This document shows, one piece after another, positions 42,142-51,345 of a stretch of DNA of 64,000 bases. The notes below the pieces were generated by a model. It had not been told where the DNA came from. It did no database searches and worked only from the letters and a program-made list of their open reading frames with translations. Origin of the DNA: Acetobacteraceae bacterium (GTDB lineage Bacteria > Pseudomonadota > Alphaproteobacteria > Acetobacterales > Acetobacteraceae). The stretch lies in assembly GCA_027482245.1 (NCBI GenBank), contig JAIXWG010000015.1, positions 1 through 64,000 on the forward strand. Direction: 5' to 3'. A program made the translations under genes and the position numbers. Each line of letters opens with the position of its first letter. The first letter of the stretch is position 1.

Positions 42142-43598
42142 TCCGCGGCCGCCTTCGCCGGGGCGCGGTCGAGCGCGTAGCTGTCCATGAAGCCCTGCAC
42201 CATGGCTGTCGGTCCTGTCCAATCGTGGAAGCGGTAGGAATTGCCCCGGATCGCGAATTGCGGTCCGGAATAGAACATCTCGTATTGCAGGTGGCGCGAT
42301 CCGAATTCGGATCCGATCGCGTCCCAGGCGAGCTTCATGAGCTTCACGCGATCCTCGCTGCCCAGCACGGGCGATCGCTGGCTTGCGTGAATGATGCGCT
42401 CGATCTCGCCCCCGTCGAAATCCGCGGCGGAGGATGGCACCATCACCAGGCCGCCGCCGGACAGCCCGCGGATCGCCTCGATGAACTCCGGATAGATTGT
42501 CTGCGCCAGCACCTGCGCGGAGACGAGCAGCCTGCGGTCGGGCACAAAGGTCCCGAAAAAGTCCTCGCCCTCCGCTTCCATGGCGATGACCATCGCCTCG
42601 ATGCTGCTGGCCTTGGCGGCGAGCAGGCCGAGCGTCTCCCGCGTCTGCGGGAAGCCGAGGATGCCGTTCGTCTCCGCGATGCGATGCGCCAGGCCGAGCA
42701 GGAAGCGCAGCTTGACGGAAAGCCGCACTATGCACTGGTAGTTCTGCATCACATGCGCCCGCGTCTCGTGCCACTGCGCCTGCATCATCCGCAGGTCGCG
42801 ATGCACGAAGACACGGTCCCAGGGGATCTTCACATCCTCGAAGAAGACGACGGCATCATTCTCGTCGAAGCGGGCGGAGAGCGGGTAGTCGAAGCCCGAG
42901 ATCGCGGCGGCCTCGTAGCTGCGGCGCGACAGCAGCTTAATGCCCTTCGTCGCCATCGGCATGACGGCGGTGAAGGCATGGGGCTCGTCGCCCGGCATCA
43001 GCGCGACGATGCCGGAGACCATCAGCTCATTCGCCATCACGCCCGCGGTCGCCAGCATCTTGGCGCCGCGGATGGTGATGCCGCCGGCATCCTCGTCCAC
43101 GATCCGCGCCACCAGGTCGCCGCCCGGCTGGTCCTTCGCCGGCTTCGACTTGTCGGCCTGCGGGTTGATGATGACGTAGCCGATCCAGTGGTCGGCGCGC
43201 CGTGCTTCCTCGAAATAGGATGCGAGCGCCGCGCCGCCGCGATCCTCATACACATGGCGCCCGGCCATGAATCCCACGAAGGTGGAAGCGACGTGGTCGG
43301 GGCTGCGGCCCATCATCCCGCAGCTCCGCGCCGCGATGCGCTCCATCGCGATACGTCGCCGCACCAGCTCCGTATGGTTGCGCGGCAGCATCCAGGCGAG
43401 GCCCGTGCGGGTACCATCGCCGAGGTCGAAGGTCATGCCCTCCGGGTCCTCGGCCTGGAGGTCATAGAGCGAGGCGGCGGAGGCGACGGCGCCGGCGAAG
43501 GCGGGGTCGGTCGTGACATCTGCGACGCGCCGCCCATCGATGAAGATGGTGCGGCCATCCTGCAGGCTGCGCCGATGGGTGGCGCCATCCTTCACCAT
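42138..43598 (-). CDS. Flavin-dependent monooxygenase, 4-hydroxyphenylacetate 3-hydroxylase (HpaB) family
   Basis: A 486-residue two-component oxygenase subunit with an acyl-CoA-dehydrogenase-like fold. HpaB-family blocks include DHVASTFVGFMAGRHVYEDR, AKMLATAGVMANELMVSG, FFEDVKIPWDRVFVHRDL and GLSGGGLVMVPSSAADFDGG. It uses reduced FAD or FMN made by a separate reductase to hydroxylate an aromatic or heteroaromatic ring. No reductase gene is in this operon; the flavin reductase at 29513-30025 is the only candidate in the window. Overlaps the FAD-oxidoreductase gene by 7 bases. Confidence 0.9.
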   Translation of the reverse strand: MVKDGATHRRSLQDGRTIFIDGRRVADVTTDPAFAGAVASAASLYDLQAEDPEGMTFDLGDGTRTGLAWMLPRNHTELVRRRIAMERIAARSCGMMGRSPDHVASTFVGFMAGRHVYEDRGGAALASYFEEARRADHWIGYVIINPQADKSKPAKDQPGGDLVARIVDEDAGGITIRGAKMLATAGVMANELMVSGIVALMPGDEPHAFTAVMPMATKGIKLLSRRSYEAAAISGFDYPLSARFDENDAVVFFEDVKIPWDRVFVHRDLRMMQAQWHETRAHVMQNYQCIVRLSVKLRFLLGLAHRIAETNGILGFPQTRETLGLLAAKASSIEAMVIAMEAEGEDFFGTFVPDRRLLVSAQVLAQTIYPEFIEAIRGLSGGGLVMVPSSAADFDGGEIERIIHASQRSPVLGSEDRVKLMKLAWDAIGSEFGSRHLQYEMFYSGPQFAIRGNSYRFHDWTGPTAMVQGFMDSYALDRAPAKAAAE

Positions 43599-45055
43599 GG
43601 GCGAGTCCCTTCCGATGCCAGCGCCAGGTCCACCAATTCGCGCTCGTCATAGGCAGCCAGCGCGGCATGGTCCGCCTCCGCCTGGTCCAGGAACAGGTCG
43701 CGCGTGATGCCGCGCGCGATGCGCTCCACGGTCGGCCGCAGCGTGGAGATGCCGCCCGAGGACGCCGTGCTGGCCATGGCCGCGAAGGAGGAGGATCGCA
43801 GCCGCGCGAGCCAGGGTGCGGTACCCGCCACGCGCTCCGTGAAGGCGAAGTCGCCCGTCAGGTAGGGGAAGGCGCCGAGCACCGCATCCTCCTCCCCCGC
43901 CGGCGGCGCGTAGCGGTCGCGCCATCGCGCGAGATGCGGCGCCGCGGCGGCGAGTTCCGGTCGCAGCGAAGGCTCGACCACCAGCCCCGTGCCGACGATG
44001 AGGAAATCCGCCGTGACGGCGCCACGCGGCGTCTCCAGGACGATCGCGTCGCCCTCCATCCGCAGCGCACGCACCGGCGCTCCCAGGTGCAGGTGGAACC
44101 CTGCGTGCACCCCACACCGGGAAAAGGTTTCCTGCGGTGGCGGCTGGTTCATCGCGAAGATGGTCCGCATGAACCGCCACTTCAGCGCATCCGGCAAATC
44201 GCAGAAGTGGTTCAGGAACCCGTGGAATTCCATCCAGCGATAGGGGTTCACCGCCGGCAGCGCCACGCGCCGCGCCAGCAGGTCGACCCGCGCCGCGCCA
44301 TGCTCCAGCGCCATCGCCGCATTGTCGAAGGCCGAGGCGCCGGCGCCCAGCACCACGACGCGCCGCCGCGCGAGCCGCGCGAAATCGATCGCCTGCGCCG
44401 TATGCGCGTAGCGATCCGAGGCCAGCGCCGCCGCGACCATCGCGGGCACCTGCCAGGCCCCGGCGCCATCGACGCCCGTCGCCAGCACGACATGCCGCGC
44501 CAGCCAGCGTGCCCGCGTGCCGTCACCGCGCTCGGCCGTGACGGCGAGCAAATCATCGGCCTCCGGCGTCACCCCATCGACGCGCCAGCCGGCCTCCGCC
44601 GGCAGCGCCAGCACGCCCTGCAGCCAATCGAGATAGGCCTGCCAGACCCCGCGCGGAATCTTTGTCAGTGCCACCCAGGCCTGTTCGCCATATCGAGCCT
44701 CGAACCAGGCACGGACGGAGAGCGAGGGTACGCCGAGTTCCGGCCCCGTCACATGCTTCGGTGTCCGCAGCGTGTGCATGCGGGCGAAGCGCAGCCAGAT
44801 CCCGGCAGGCGTGCCCGCCTCCAGCATCGCGACATCGGTGACGCGCGCGCGCCGCAGCGCGAAGGACAGCGCGAGCCCGCATTGCCCGCCGCCGACGACA
44901 ACCACGTCCCGCACGCCATCGCCCCGTGGCCGCACCCAGTCCCGCGCAGGATAGGCGAGCGTCTGGATCTCCCACGCCACGCGATCGGCCAGCGCGGCCA
45001 GCCGCGCCGCGGCCTCCGGCAGCGGGATCAGGGGGTGGGAGGGCAGCGCGTCCAT
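43592..45055 (-). CDS. FAD/NAD(P)-dependent oxidoreductase, copy 2 (flavin monooxygenase-like)
   Basis: A 487-residue flavoprotein with two Rossmann motifs: FAD-binding VVVVGGGQCGLALSFALRRA near residue 50 and NADP-type VVVLGAGASAFDNAAMALEH near residue 230. FARMHTLRTPKHVTGPELGV and a C-terminal DLFLDQAEADH are shared with the related gene at 49903-51345, so the operon has two divergent copies. It resembles Baeyer-Villiger/N-hydroxylating monooxygenases, but the reaction is unknown. I used the ATG at 45055. Confidence 0.85.
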   Translation of the reverse strand: MDALPSHPLIPLPEAAARLAALADRVAWEIQTLAYPARDWVRPRGDGVRDVVVVGGGQCGLALSFALRRARVTDVAMLEAGTPAGIWLRFARMHTLRTPKHVTGPELGVPSLSVRAWFEARYGEQAWVALTKIPRGVWQAYLDWLQGVLALPAEAGWRVDGVTPEADDLLAVTAERGDGTRARWLARHVVLATGVDGAGAWQVPAMVAAALASDRYAHTAQAIDFARLARRRVVVLGAGASAFDNAAMALEHGAARVDLLARRVALPAVNPYRWMEFHGFLNHFCDLPDALKWRFMRTIFAMNQPPPQETFSRCGVHAGFHLHLGAPVRALRMEGDAIVLETPRGAVTADFLIVGTGLVVEPSLRPELAAAAPHLARWRDRYAPPAGEEDAVLGAFPYLTGDFAFTERVAGTAPWLARLRSSSFAAMASTASSGGISTLRPTVERIARGITRDLFLDQAEADHAALAAYDERELVDLALASEGTRPW

Positions 45056-45077
45056 CGTCTCGGTCTCGGCCCTGTCC

Positions 45078-45851
45078 TCAAGAGGCCTGGCCGAACCATT
45101 TCTGGTCCAGCCCCGGCAGGAAGCCATCCGACTGCATCGCCGCCAGGTGCCGGTTGATCTCCGCCATCAGCGCCGTGTCGGCGTGGCGCGTGTTGATGCC
45201 GACATCGCGCGCATCCCAGACCGGCGAGACGCCGAGCCGCACGCGGCTGTTGCGCGCGATGTTCCAGCGCAGCACGGGCTGCGTGTTCACCACCGCCTCG
45301 ATCCGCCCCACCACCAGGTCCTGCAGCGCCAGCGGGAATTCGTTGTAGACGCGGATCTCCTTCACCGCGCTGGCGTGGTTCTGCCGCACGAACTGCTCGC
45401 CGGAGGTGCCGACCTGCACGCCGACGATCCGTCCGGCCAGATCCTCCGGCCGGTCGATCGCGAGGCCCGGCCTGTAACCCGCCGCGATGCCCGTCTTGTA
45501 GTAGGGCGTGGAGAAGGCGATGCGCTCCGCCCGTTCCGCCGTCCAGGCCATGGCGGTGATCAGCACGTCCACGCGGCCGGAGGTGAGGCCCGCGATCAGC
45601 CCGGCGAAGGCGATCACCTGCCACTGGATGCGCAGCCCCATCCGCCGGCCGAGCTCCTCGCCAAGATCGACGTCGTAGCCCGCGAGGCGCCCATTCTCCA
45701 TGAATTCGAAGGGCGGGAAGGCGCCGCCATTGCCGACGACCAGCACGCCGGCGGCGCGGGCCTTGGCCAGCGTGTCACCCTCCTGCGCCAGGGCGGGCGT
45801 CGCCAGTGTCGTCGCCAGCAGCGCGCGGCGCGTGATGCGGATGCGGTCCAT
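45078..45851 (-). CDS. Polar amino-acid-type ABC transporter substrate-binding protein
   Basis: A 257-residue periplasmic binding protein of SBP family 3 with a short signal (RITRRALLATTLATPALAQ, cleavage near residue 22). The ligand-binding lobe shows GNGGAFPPFEFMENGRLAGY and DVDLGEELGRRMGL. Family members bind polar amino acids, opines or related N-compounds. It follows the ATPase gene and, with the permease encoded at 47877-48530, completes the importer of the catabolic operon. Confidence 0.91.
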   Translation of the reverse strand: MDRIRITRRALLATTLATPALAQEGDTLAKARAAGVLVVGNGGAFPPFEFMENGRLAGYDVDLGEELGRRMGLRIQWQVIAFAGLIAGLTSGRVDVLITAMAWTAERAERIAFSTPYYKTGIAAGYRPGLAIDRPEDLAGRIVGVQVGTSGEQFVRQNHASAVKEIRVYNEFPLALQDLVVGRIEAVVNTQPVLRWNIARNSRVRLGVSPVWDARDVGINTRHADTALMAEINRHLAAMQSDGFLPGLDQKWFGQAS

Positions 45852-45865
45852 CGTCCCTGTCCCCC

Positions 45866-46636
45866 TCAAGCCTCGATCGATTCGGGCCGCAGCACGCGGC
45901 CCAGGAATTCCCGCGTCCGCGCTTCCCGCGGCCGCCCCAGCACCGCCTCGGGCGGCCCCTGCTCCACGACCAGCCCGCCATCCATGAAGATGACGCGGTC
46001 GGCGGCTTCGCGCGCGAAGCCCATCTCATGCGTCACGACGAGCATGGTCATGCCGTCGGACGCCAGGCCGCGCATGACGGCCAGCACCTCCCCCACCAGC
46101 TCGGGGTCGAGGGCGGAGGTCACCTCGTCGAAGAGCATCACCTCGGGCTGCATGGCGAGCGCGCGGGCGATGGCGACGCGCTGCTGCTGGCCGCCCGACA
46201 GGTCGGCGGGATAGGCATCCGCCTTGTGCGCCAGCCCGACCCGCGCCAGCAGCGTGCGCGCCTCCGCCTCCACGGTGGCGCGGGGGCGCTTCAGCACCTG
46301 CACCGGCGCCTCCATCACATTGGCCAGCGCCGTCATGTGCGGGAACAGGTTGAACTGCTGGAAGACGATGCCGATGCGGCGCCGCGCCAGCGTCATCTGG
46401 CGCTCCGGGATGCGCGCGCCGCCGCTGCCCCAGCCGATATGCTGGCCGGCGACGATGACCTCGCCGCTCTCGAACGGCTCCAAGCCGTTCAGGCATTGTA
46501 GCAGCGTCGATTTCCCGCTGCCGGAGGGGCCGATGACGCAGACCGTCTCCCCCTTCGCCACCGTCAGGTCCACGCCACGCAACACCGGCGTCGTGCCATA
46601 GGATTTGTGAAGGTTGCGGACGGCAATGACGCTCAT
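45866..46636 (-). CDS. Polar amino-acid-type ABC transporter ATP-binding protein (GlnQ-like)
   Basis: A 256-residue ATPase. Walker A is [15 protein letters not shown], the Q-loop region is [16 protein letters not shown], the signature is [15 protein letters not shown], Walker B is [14 protein letters not shown], and the switch His is in [12 protein letters not shown]. It energises uptake through the permease encoded two genes upstream. It overlaps the amidohydrolase A gene by four bases. Confidence 0.95.
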   Translation of the reverse strand: MSVIAVRNLHKSYGTTPVLRGVDLTVAKGETVCVIGPSGSGKSTLLQCLNGLEPFESGEVIVAGQHIGWGSGGARIPERQMTLARRRIGIVFQQFNLFPHMTALANVMEAPVQVLKRPRATVEAEARTLLARVGLAHKADAYPADLSGGQQQRVAIARALAMQPEVMLFDEVTSALDPELVGEVLAVMRGLASDGMTMLVVTHEMGFAREAADRVIFMDGGLVVEQGPPEAVLGRPREARTREFLGRVLRPESIEA

Positions 46637-47880
46637 GGCATCGCCACCAGGGCGGGCGGGACCAGCGCGCCGTCGCGCATCAGGAAGGCGCCGTCGCGCA
46701 GTACATGAATCAGGTCGCGCGGGCGCGCCGCCAGCAGCAGGCGGCTCGTGATCTCATCGGGCTTCGCGCCGGCGAAGGCGGCGGCGCGGAGGTCGAAGGC
46801 GATGAGGTCAGCGCGCGCACCCGGCACCAGCGCCTGCCCGCCCGTCGCCATCGCCAGCGTCTGCGCGGGCGTCGGCCATTCCGCGTCGGGCCGCCCGGCC
46901 CGCGGCAGCAGCATGGCGAATTTCGCGGCCTCCAGCATGTCCTGCGTGTCGTTGCTGCCCGGGCCGTCCGATCCCACGCGCACCGTCACGCCGCGCGCCA
47001 GCCCGCGCGCCACCGGCGCGATACCGCTGCCGAGGCGGAGATTGGCGAGCGGGTTGTGCACCAGTGCCGTACCCCGCGCCGCCATGCGGTCCAGTTCGGC
47101 ATCGCCCAGATGGACGCCATGCGCGTATTCCACCTGCGGCCCCGCCAGGCCGAGGCGTTCCAGCCAGGCCACGGGATCATCGCCCCCCGCCCGCGCGCGG
47201 CAATCCACCGCATCCTTCGCCGTCTCGCAGAGATGGAGATGCACGAAGGCGCCATGCCGCGCCGCGATCTCCGCCACGCCGCGCAGCAATTCGTCGCTGC
47301 AACGCTGCGGCGCCGAGGGCCCGAGCCCGACCGTCGCACCCGGCGGCGGATCGCGCAGCAGCGCCTCCGCCACTGCCAGCGCCTGCTGCGTGGAGGGCGG
47401 CACGAAGCTGGCGGAGGGCGAGGGCAGGTCGCGCAGCATCATGGCGATGCGCGCGCGGATGCCGCCCTCCGCCCAGGCGCTCGCCGCCGCGGCAACGCTC
47501 TCGACGCTGGGCGGGATCTGGCGGAAATGGTCGGTGACCTGCACCGCGCCGCCGCGGATCGCCTCCGCACAGCTGATCAGGATCGCCTGGCGGATGCGCG
47601 CGGCGGGCAGCGTATCCTGGCCATCCGCGTATTCGACCGCGAGCCAGTCATCCAGCCGCGCCATCGGCGCCCGGCCCCGCGCCAGTGCCTCCGGCGAGTG
47701 GGTATGGGCGTTGACGAAGGCGGGCAGCAGCAGCAGGTGGCCGGCCTCGACGATCGCCGCATCCTCGGCCGGTCCCTCGGCCACGACGCCGCCGCGCAGC
47801 AGCAGATCCGCGCCCGCGACCGGCGTCCAGTCATCGCCACCGCGCAGCAGCGTGGCACCCCGGAACAGCAGCGCGCTCAC
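46633..47880 (-). CDS. Amidohydrolase A, ATZ/TRZ family
   Basis: A 415-residue metal-dependent hydrolase with motifs [37 protein letters not shown] and GSDGPGSND. It is a deaminase/chlorohydrolase-type enzyme of the guanine-deaminase/triazine group. The GTG at 47880 is preferred because GGAGGG lies 4 bases before it and it overlaps the permease stop as GTGA. The ATG four codons earlier is itself the source of that GGAGGG. Its place between permease and ATPase genes is a direct hint that its substrate is what the importer carries. Confidence 0.87.
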   Translation of the reverse strand: MSALLFRGATLLRGGDDWTPVAGADLLLRGGVVAEGPAEDAAIVEAGHLLLLPAFVNAHTHSPEALARGRAPMARLDDWLAVEYADGQDTLPAARIRQAILISCAEAIRGGAVQVTDHFRQIPPSVESVAAAASAWAEGGIRARIAMMLRDLPSPSASFVPPSTQQALAVAEALLRDPPPGATVGLGPSAPQRCSDELLRGVAEIAARHGAFVHLHLCETAKDAVDCRARAGGDDPVAWLERLGLAGPQVEYAHGVHLGDAELDRMAARGTALVHNPLANLRLGSGIAPVARGLARGVTVRVGSDGPGSNDTQDMLEAAKFAMLLPRAGRPDAEWPTPAQTLAMATGGQALVPGARADLIAFDLRAAAFAGAKPDEITSRLLLAARPRDLIHVLRDGAFLMRDGALVPPALVAMP

Positions 47881-48530
47881 GCGACCCTCCATCGGGATTC
47901 GAGCCGCGCCACCAGCCAGACCAGCGGCAGCGTCATCATCAGGTACATCAGCGCCACGCCCGCGAAGGGGCTGAAGGTATTGGCCTGCCAGGTCATGATG
48001 TCCGTGCCCGCGCGCAGCAGGTCGGGGATGGCGATGACGCTGACAAGCGCGGTGTTCTTCAGGAGCGTGATCGCCTCATTCCCGATCGGCGGCAGCACGC
48101 GGCGCAGCGCCTGGGGCAGCACGATCCGCCGCATCGCCAGCGCCCACCCCATGCCGAGGGAGCGCGCTGCGCGCATCTGCCCGCGATCGATGGATTGGAT
48201 GCCGGCGCGGACGATCTCTGTCACATAGGCGCCATTGGTCAGCGACAGCGCCAGGATCGCGACCGTCTTCGCCTCCAGCAGCAAACCCAGCGACGGCAGC
48301 CCGTAGTAGAAGAACAGCAGCGTCACCAGCAGCGGCACGCCGCGCAGCAGGGTCACACAGGCCAGCGCCAGCGCATTGAGCGGCACGATGCCGGAGACGC
48401 GCGCGAGCCCGCCCATCAGCCCCAGCACCAGGCCGCCGCAGATCGAGACGAAGGCCAGCTCCGCCGTCGTCGCCGCGCCGCGCGCCAAAGCGGGCAGGCT
48501 CTCGACGAAGAGGCTCCACTCGAAATCCAT
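47877..48530 (-). CDS. Polar amino-acid-type ABC transporter permease
   Basis: A 217-residue inner-membrane permease of the HisM/GlnP group with about five helices. TLLRGVPLLVTLLFFYYGLP and the EAA loop MRAARSLGMGWALAMRRIVL are typical. GNEAITLLKNTALVSVIAIP follows near the end. Only one permease gene is present, so a homodimer is expected. It starts 3 bases after the deacetylase stop. Confidence 0.93.
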   Translation of the reverse strand: MDFEWSLFVESLPALARGAATTAELAFVSICGGLVLGLMGGLARVSGIVPLNALALACVTLLRGVPLLVTLLFFYYGLPSLGLLLEAKTVAILALSLTNGAYVTEIVRAGIQSIDRGQMRAARSLGMGWALAMRRIVLPQALRRVLPPIGNEAITLLKNTALVSVIAIPDLLRAGTDIMTWQANTFSPFAGVALMYLMMTLPLVWLVARLESRWRVA

Positions 48531-48533
48531 GCG

Positions 48534-49403
48534 CTACAGCACCGTGGCCGCGTGGCGCGCGATGTCGCCCGGCCGGCAGAGCCACACCTCCTCCCGCGCC
48601 GCGGCAATATGCGCAAAGACGCGGCGGAGGTGCTTCAGGCGGAAGGCATGGCCGACCAGGAAGGGATGCAGCGACAGGTTGAAGGTCAGCGGCCATTTCC
48701 TCGAGAGGCGCCGCTGTTCCTCGAACTGGTCGATCAGCGCATCCGCCCAGACGGAGGGCGGCCATTTCGCGGCGTGCAGGACGGGAATGTCGTTGGTCGG
48801 CTTCGAATAGGGTACGGTGACCAGCGACCCGCCGCCGCGCGTGGCCAGCCGCGTCGGCTGGTCGTCATGCGTCCAGTCCATGACGTAGTCGAAGCCGGCC
48901 TCCGCCAGCAGGTCGGGCGTGACATGCGTCTCCGCCACCCAGGGGCCCATCCAGCCGCGCGGCGGCGCCCCTTCCTCGGCCGCGATGCGGGCACGGCACT
49001 CGGCGATCATCGCGCGCTCCGTCGCCTCCTCCATGTCGGATTGGCGCTCGGCATTGGTGCGGCCATGGCCGACCACCTCGTCGCCCCTCGCCCGGAAGGC
49101 CTCGGCGATGGGCGGGCAGAGGTCGTAGATCGCGGTGTTCATCAACGCCGCGGCCGGCAGCGCGTATTCGTCGAGGGCGTCGAGCAGGTTCCAGACGCCG
49201 ACGCGGTTGCCCCAGTCCCGGAATCCGTAGTTCTGGACGTCGGGCTCCGGCAACGGGTTGACCAGCGGGATGCCCATGCCCTCCGCGAAGGGAAAGGCCT
49301 CCAGGTTCACCGCGATGAACACCGCCAGCCGCTTGCCGCCCGGCCAGTCCCAGACGGGGCGCTGCGCGATGGCGGAATAGGAGTAGCGCCCGTGGTCGCG
49401 CAT
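48534..49403 (-). CDS. Polysaccharide-deacetylase-fold hydrolase, PuuE/allantoinase-like
   Basis: A 289-residue NodB-fold protein. GDEVVGHGRTNAERQSDMEE, WMGPWVAETHVTPDLLAEAG and TFNLSLHPFLVGHAFRLKHL match cofactor-poor deacetylase-like enzymes such as PuuE allantoinase, including the R-Y-S-Y-S style N-terminus. The usual TFDDG metal motif is not evident, as in that subgroup. Next to an AllA-like lyase, a role in opening a hydantoin or other ureide ring is reasonable. The start at 49403 overlaps the AllA-like stop as TGATG. Confidence 0.78.
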   Translation of the reverse strand: MRDHGRYSYSAIAQRPVWDWPGGKRLAVFIAVNLEAFPFAEGMGIPLVNPLPEPDVQNYGFRDWGNRVGVWNLLDALDEYALPAAALMNTAIYDLCPPIAEAFRARGDEVVGHGRTNAERQSDMEEATERAMIAECRARIAAEEGAPPRGWMGPWVAETHVTPDLLAEAGFDYVMDWTHDDQPTRLATRGGGSLVTVPYSKPTNDIPVLHAAKWPPSVWADALIDQFEEQRRLSRKWPLTFNLSLHPFLVGHAFRLKHLRRVFAHIAAAREEVWLCRPGDIARHAATVL

Positions 49404-49906
49404 CACGGCGTGATCGCGAAGGCGATGCCGAATTCGGCGTCGAGCCGCACCGTGTGGTGGTCCACCTCGTTGGTGTCGGAGAGCTCCAGGTTGAGAAAAT
49501 CCTGCGCCTCGCCGGCGAAGAAGGGCCCCGCATGCCAGGTGCCACGGGCGAGCGCCAAGGCCTTGTCGCCGGGGATGCGGAAGATGCGGATCGCGGCCGG
49601 ATCGGGCTTCGCGTCCGCCACATCCGGATCGCCCGCCGGCGCCAGGCCGATGAACCACTCGCCCCCCATCGTCGCCGCCAGGCATTGCGTCACGCGCGTG
49701 TGGCGCGTGATGGCGCGCAGCAGCAGCGGGCGGCTGTGCAGGCGCATGATGTAGAGCCGCGGCGTGCCCTGGCCGAGTTCCAGCCGCGCATCGGCGGGGC
49801 CGAAGGGCGTGCCGTCCTCGCCCGCCTCGATCAGCGTGCCGAAGGGCGCGATGGCCTCCACCGTCGCCGTCTCCGGCACCACGGGAATGATGCGTGCGTC
49901 GCTCAT
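49403..49906 (-). CDS. Ureidoglycolate lyase-like protein (AllA family)
   Basis: A 167-residue cupin-like protein. GTPRLYIMRLHSRPLLLRAI, the RGTWHAGPFF active-site region, DFLNLELSDTNEVDHHTVRL and the C-terminal AEFGIAFAI match AllA. AllA splits ureidoglycolate to glyoxylate and urea, the last step of ureide breakdown. Family relatives of unknown specificity exist, so the exact substrate may differ. It overlaps the stop of the first oxidoreductase gene by four bases. Confidence 0.84.
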   Translation of the reverse strand: MSDARIIPVVPETATVEAIAPFGTLIEAGEDGTPFGPADARLELGQGTPRLYIMRLHSRPLLLRAITRHTRVTQCLAATMGGEWFIGLAPAGDPDVADAKPDPAAIRIFRIPGDKALALARGTWHAGPFFAGEAQDFLNLELSDTNEVDHHTVRLDAEFGIAFAITP

Positions 49907-51345
49907 GCGGCTTCGGTCTCCGGCAGGGTGAAGGGCGACAATTCGGCGTGGTCGCCGCCCAGGAACCAGGCCCAGTCGCTTTCCTGCTGGTCCAGGAACA
50001 GCCGGCGCTTCACGCCCTCCACCAGCCGCGGCGCCACGTATTTCATCGCGCTGATGGAAGCCGCGACGGGGCCGAGGCTGAGCGAGGCGTTGTTGGTGAT
50101 GGTGAAGACGCGGCCGAGCCAGGGTGCCGCGCCCGGCATGCGCTCCGTGAAGCCGCCGAAGCGGTCGAGGTAGGGCTGGCGCGCCAGCCTGGCATCCGCC
50201 TGTTCCGGCGGCGGCGTGAAGCGGTCCTTCCACAGCGCGGCATGCGGCAGCAGCGCGGCGTATTCGCCCTTCAGCGCCATGTCGTTGAGGAAGCCCGTCG
50301 CGATGACCAGCCGGTCATAGACCTGGCGCTTGCCCGCGCCCTCCACGACGATCTCCTGCCCCGTCCAGCGCAGCTGGTCCCAGGGCATGCCGGTGCGGAG
50401 CCGGAAGCCGGGCTGTGCCATGGCGGCGTCGAAGGTCGGTTGCGGCGGCGGCTGGCCGATCTGGCGGAGCCGCGTCGCATAGGCCCATTTCGCGGCATCC
50501 GGCAGGTCCACGTAGTGCGCCAGGTGCCCGGCGCTTTCCATCCAGCGCCGCGGATTGTCGAGCGGCAATTCGGGCCGCCGCACGCAGACCTCCGCCCGCG
50601 CGGCACCGGCCTGCAGCGCGGCGATCGCGACGTCGAAGGCGGTCGCCCCCGCGCCCAGCACGCCGACCCGTTCCCCCGCAAAGGCGCCGAGGTCGAGGAT
50701 GTCGTTCGCATGCACCACGCGCCCGGCCGGCACGGCGCGGGCGATGGCGTCGGGGATGGCGTAGCCGCCGGCGCCGCCCGTGCCCGTCGCCATGATGACG
50801 CTCCGGGCATGGCGGAGGGTCGGACCATCCGGCGTCTCGAACAGCAGGCCGATCAGCGTGCCATCGGCCGTCGGCTGCATCTCCCGCAGCCGCCATCCAT
50901 TGCGGACGGGCAGGCCGAGCACGCGGCGGAACCAGGCGAGGTAGGCGGCCCAGGCCGTGCGGGGGATGCGGAACATCGCCTCCCACGCGGCCTCGCCATG
51001 CTGGGCTTCCCACCAGGCGCGGAAGGACAGCGACGGCAGGCCGCATTCCGGGCCGGCCAGATCCTTCGGCGTGCGCAGCATCGACATGCGCGCGAAGCTC
51101 ATCCAGGGGCCTTCCATCCCCTCCCGCGCCGCATCGAAGACGGCGATGCGCGTCACGCGTTCGCGCTTCAGCAGCCCGGCCAGCGCCAGGCCGTATTGCC
51201 CGCCGCCGATGATGGCGCAGTCCAGCGCTTCCGCCCCGTCGGGCGCGGTCCGGGGCGCAACCCAGGGGGCGGCGGGATAGGCGGTCAGGTCGAGTTCGCG
51301 CGCCACCAGGCGCTCCAGCGCGGGCAGGTCTCGGGGGCCGGTCAT
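49903..51345 (-). CDS. FAD/NAD(P)-dependent oxidoreductase, copy 1 (flavin monooxygenase-like)
   Basis: A 480-residue flavoprotein, first gene of the 13-gene run. FAD motif CAIIGGGQYGLALAGLLKRE near residue 43 and a second Rossmann loop VGVLGAGATAFDVAIAALQA near residue 217 fit NAD(P)H-dependent monooxygenases. FARMSMLRTPKDLAGPECGL and the C-terminal RRLFLDQQESDW show it is a paralogue of the protein at 43592-45055. The upstream spacer to the divergent sigma-factor gene is 374 bases and must hold the operon promoter. Confidence 0.86.
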   Translation of the reverse strand: MTGPRDLPALERLVARELDLTAYPAAPWVAPRTAPDGAEALDCAIIGGGQYGLALAGLLKRERVTRIAVFDAAREGMEGPWMSFARMSMLRTPKDLAGPECGLPSLSFRAWWEAQHGEAAWEAMFRIPRTAWAAYLAWFRRVLGLPVRNGWRLREMQPTADGTLIGLLFETPDGPTLRHARSVIMATGTGGAGGYAIPDAIARAVPAGRVVHANDILDLGAFAGERVGVLGAGATAFDVAIAALQAGAARAEVCVRRPELPLDNPRRWMESAGHLAHYVDLPDAAKWAYATRLRQIGQPPPQPTFDAAMAQPGFRLRTGMPWDQLRWTGQEIVVEGAGKRQVYDRLVIATGFLNDMALKGEYAALLPHAALWKDRFTPPPEQADARLARQPYLDRFGGFTERMPGAAPWLGRVFTITNNASLSLGPVAASISAMKYVAPRLVEGVKRRLFLDQQESDWAWFLGGDHAELSPFTLPETEAA

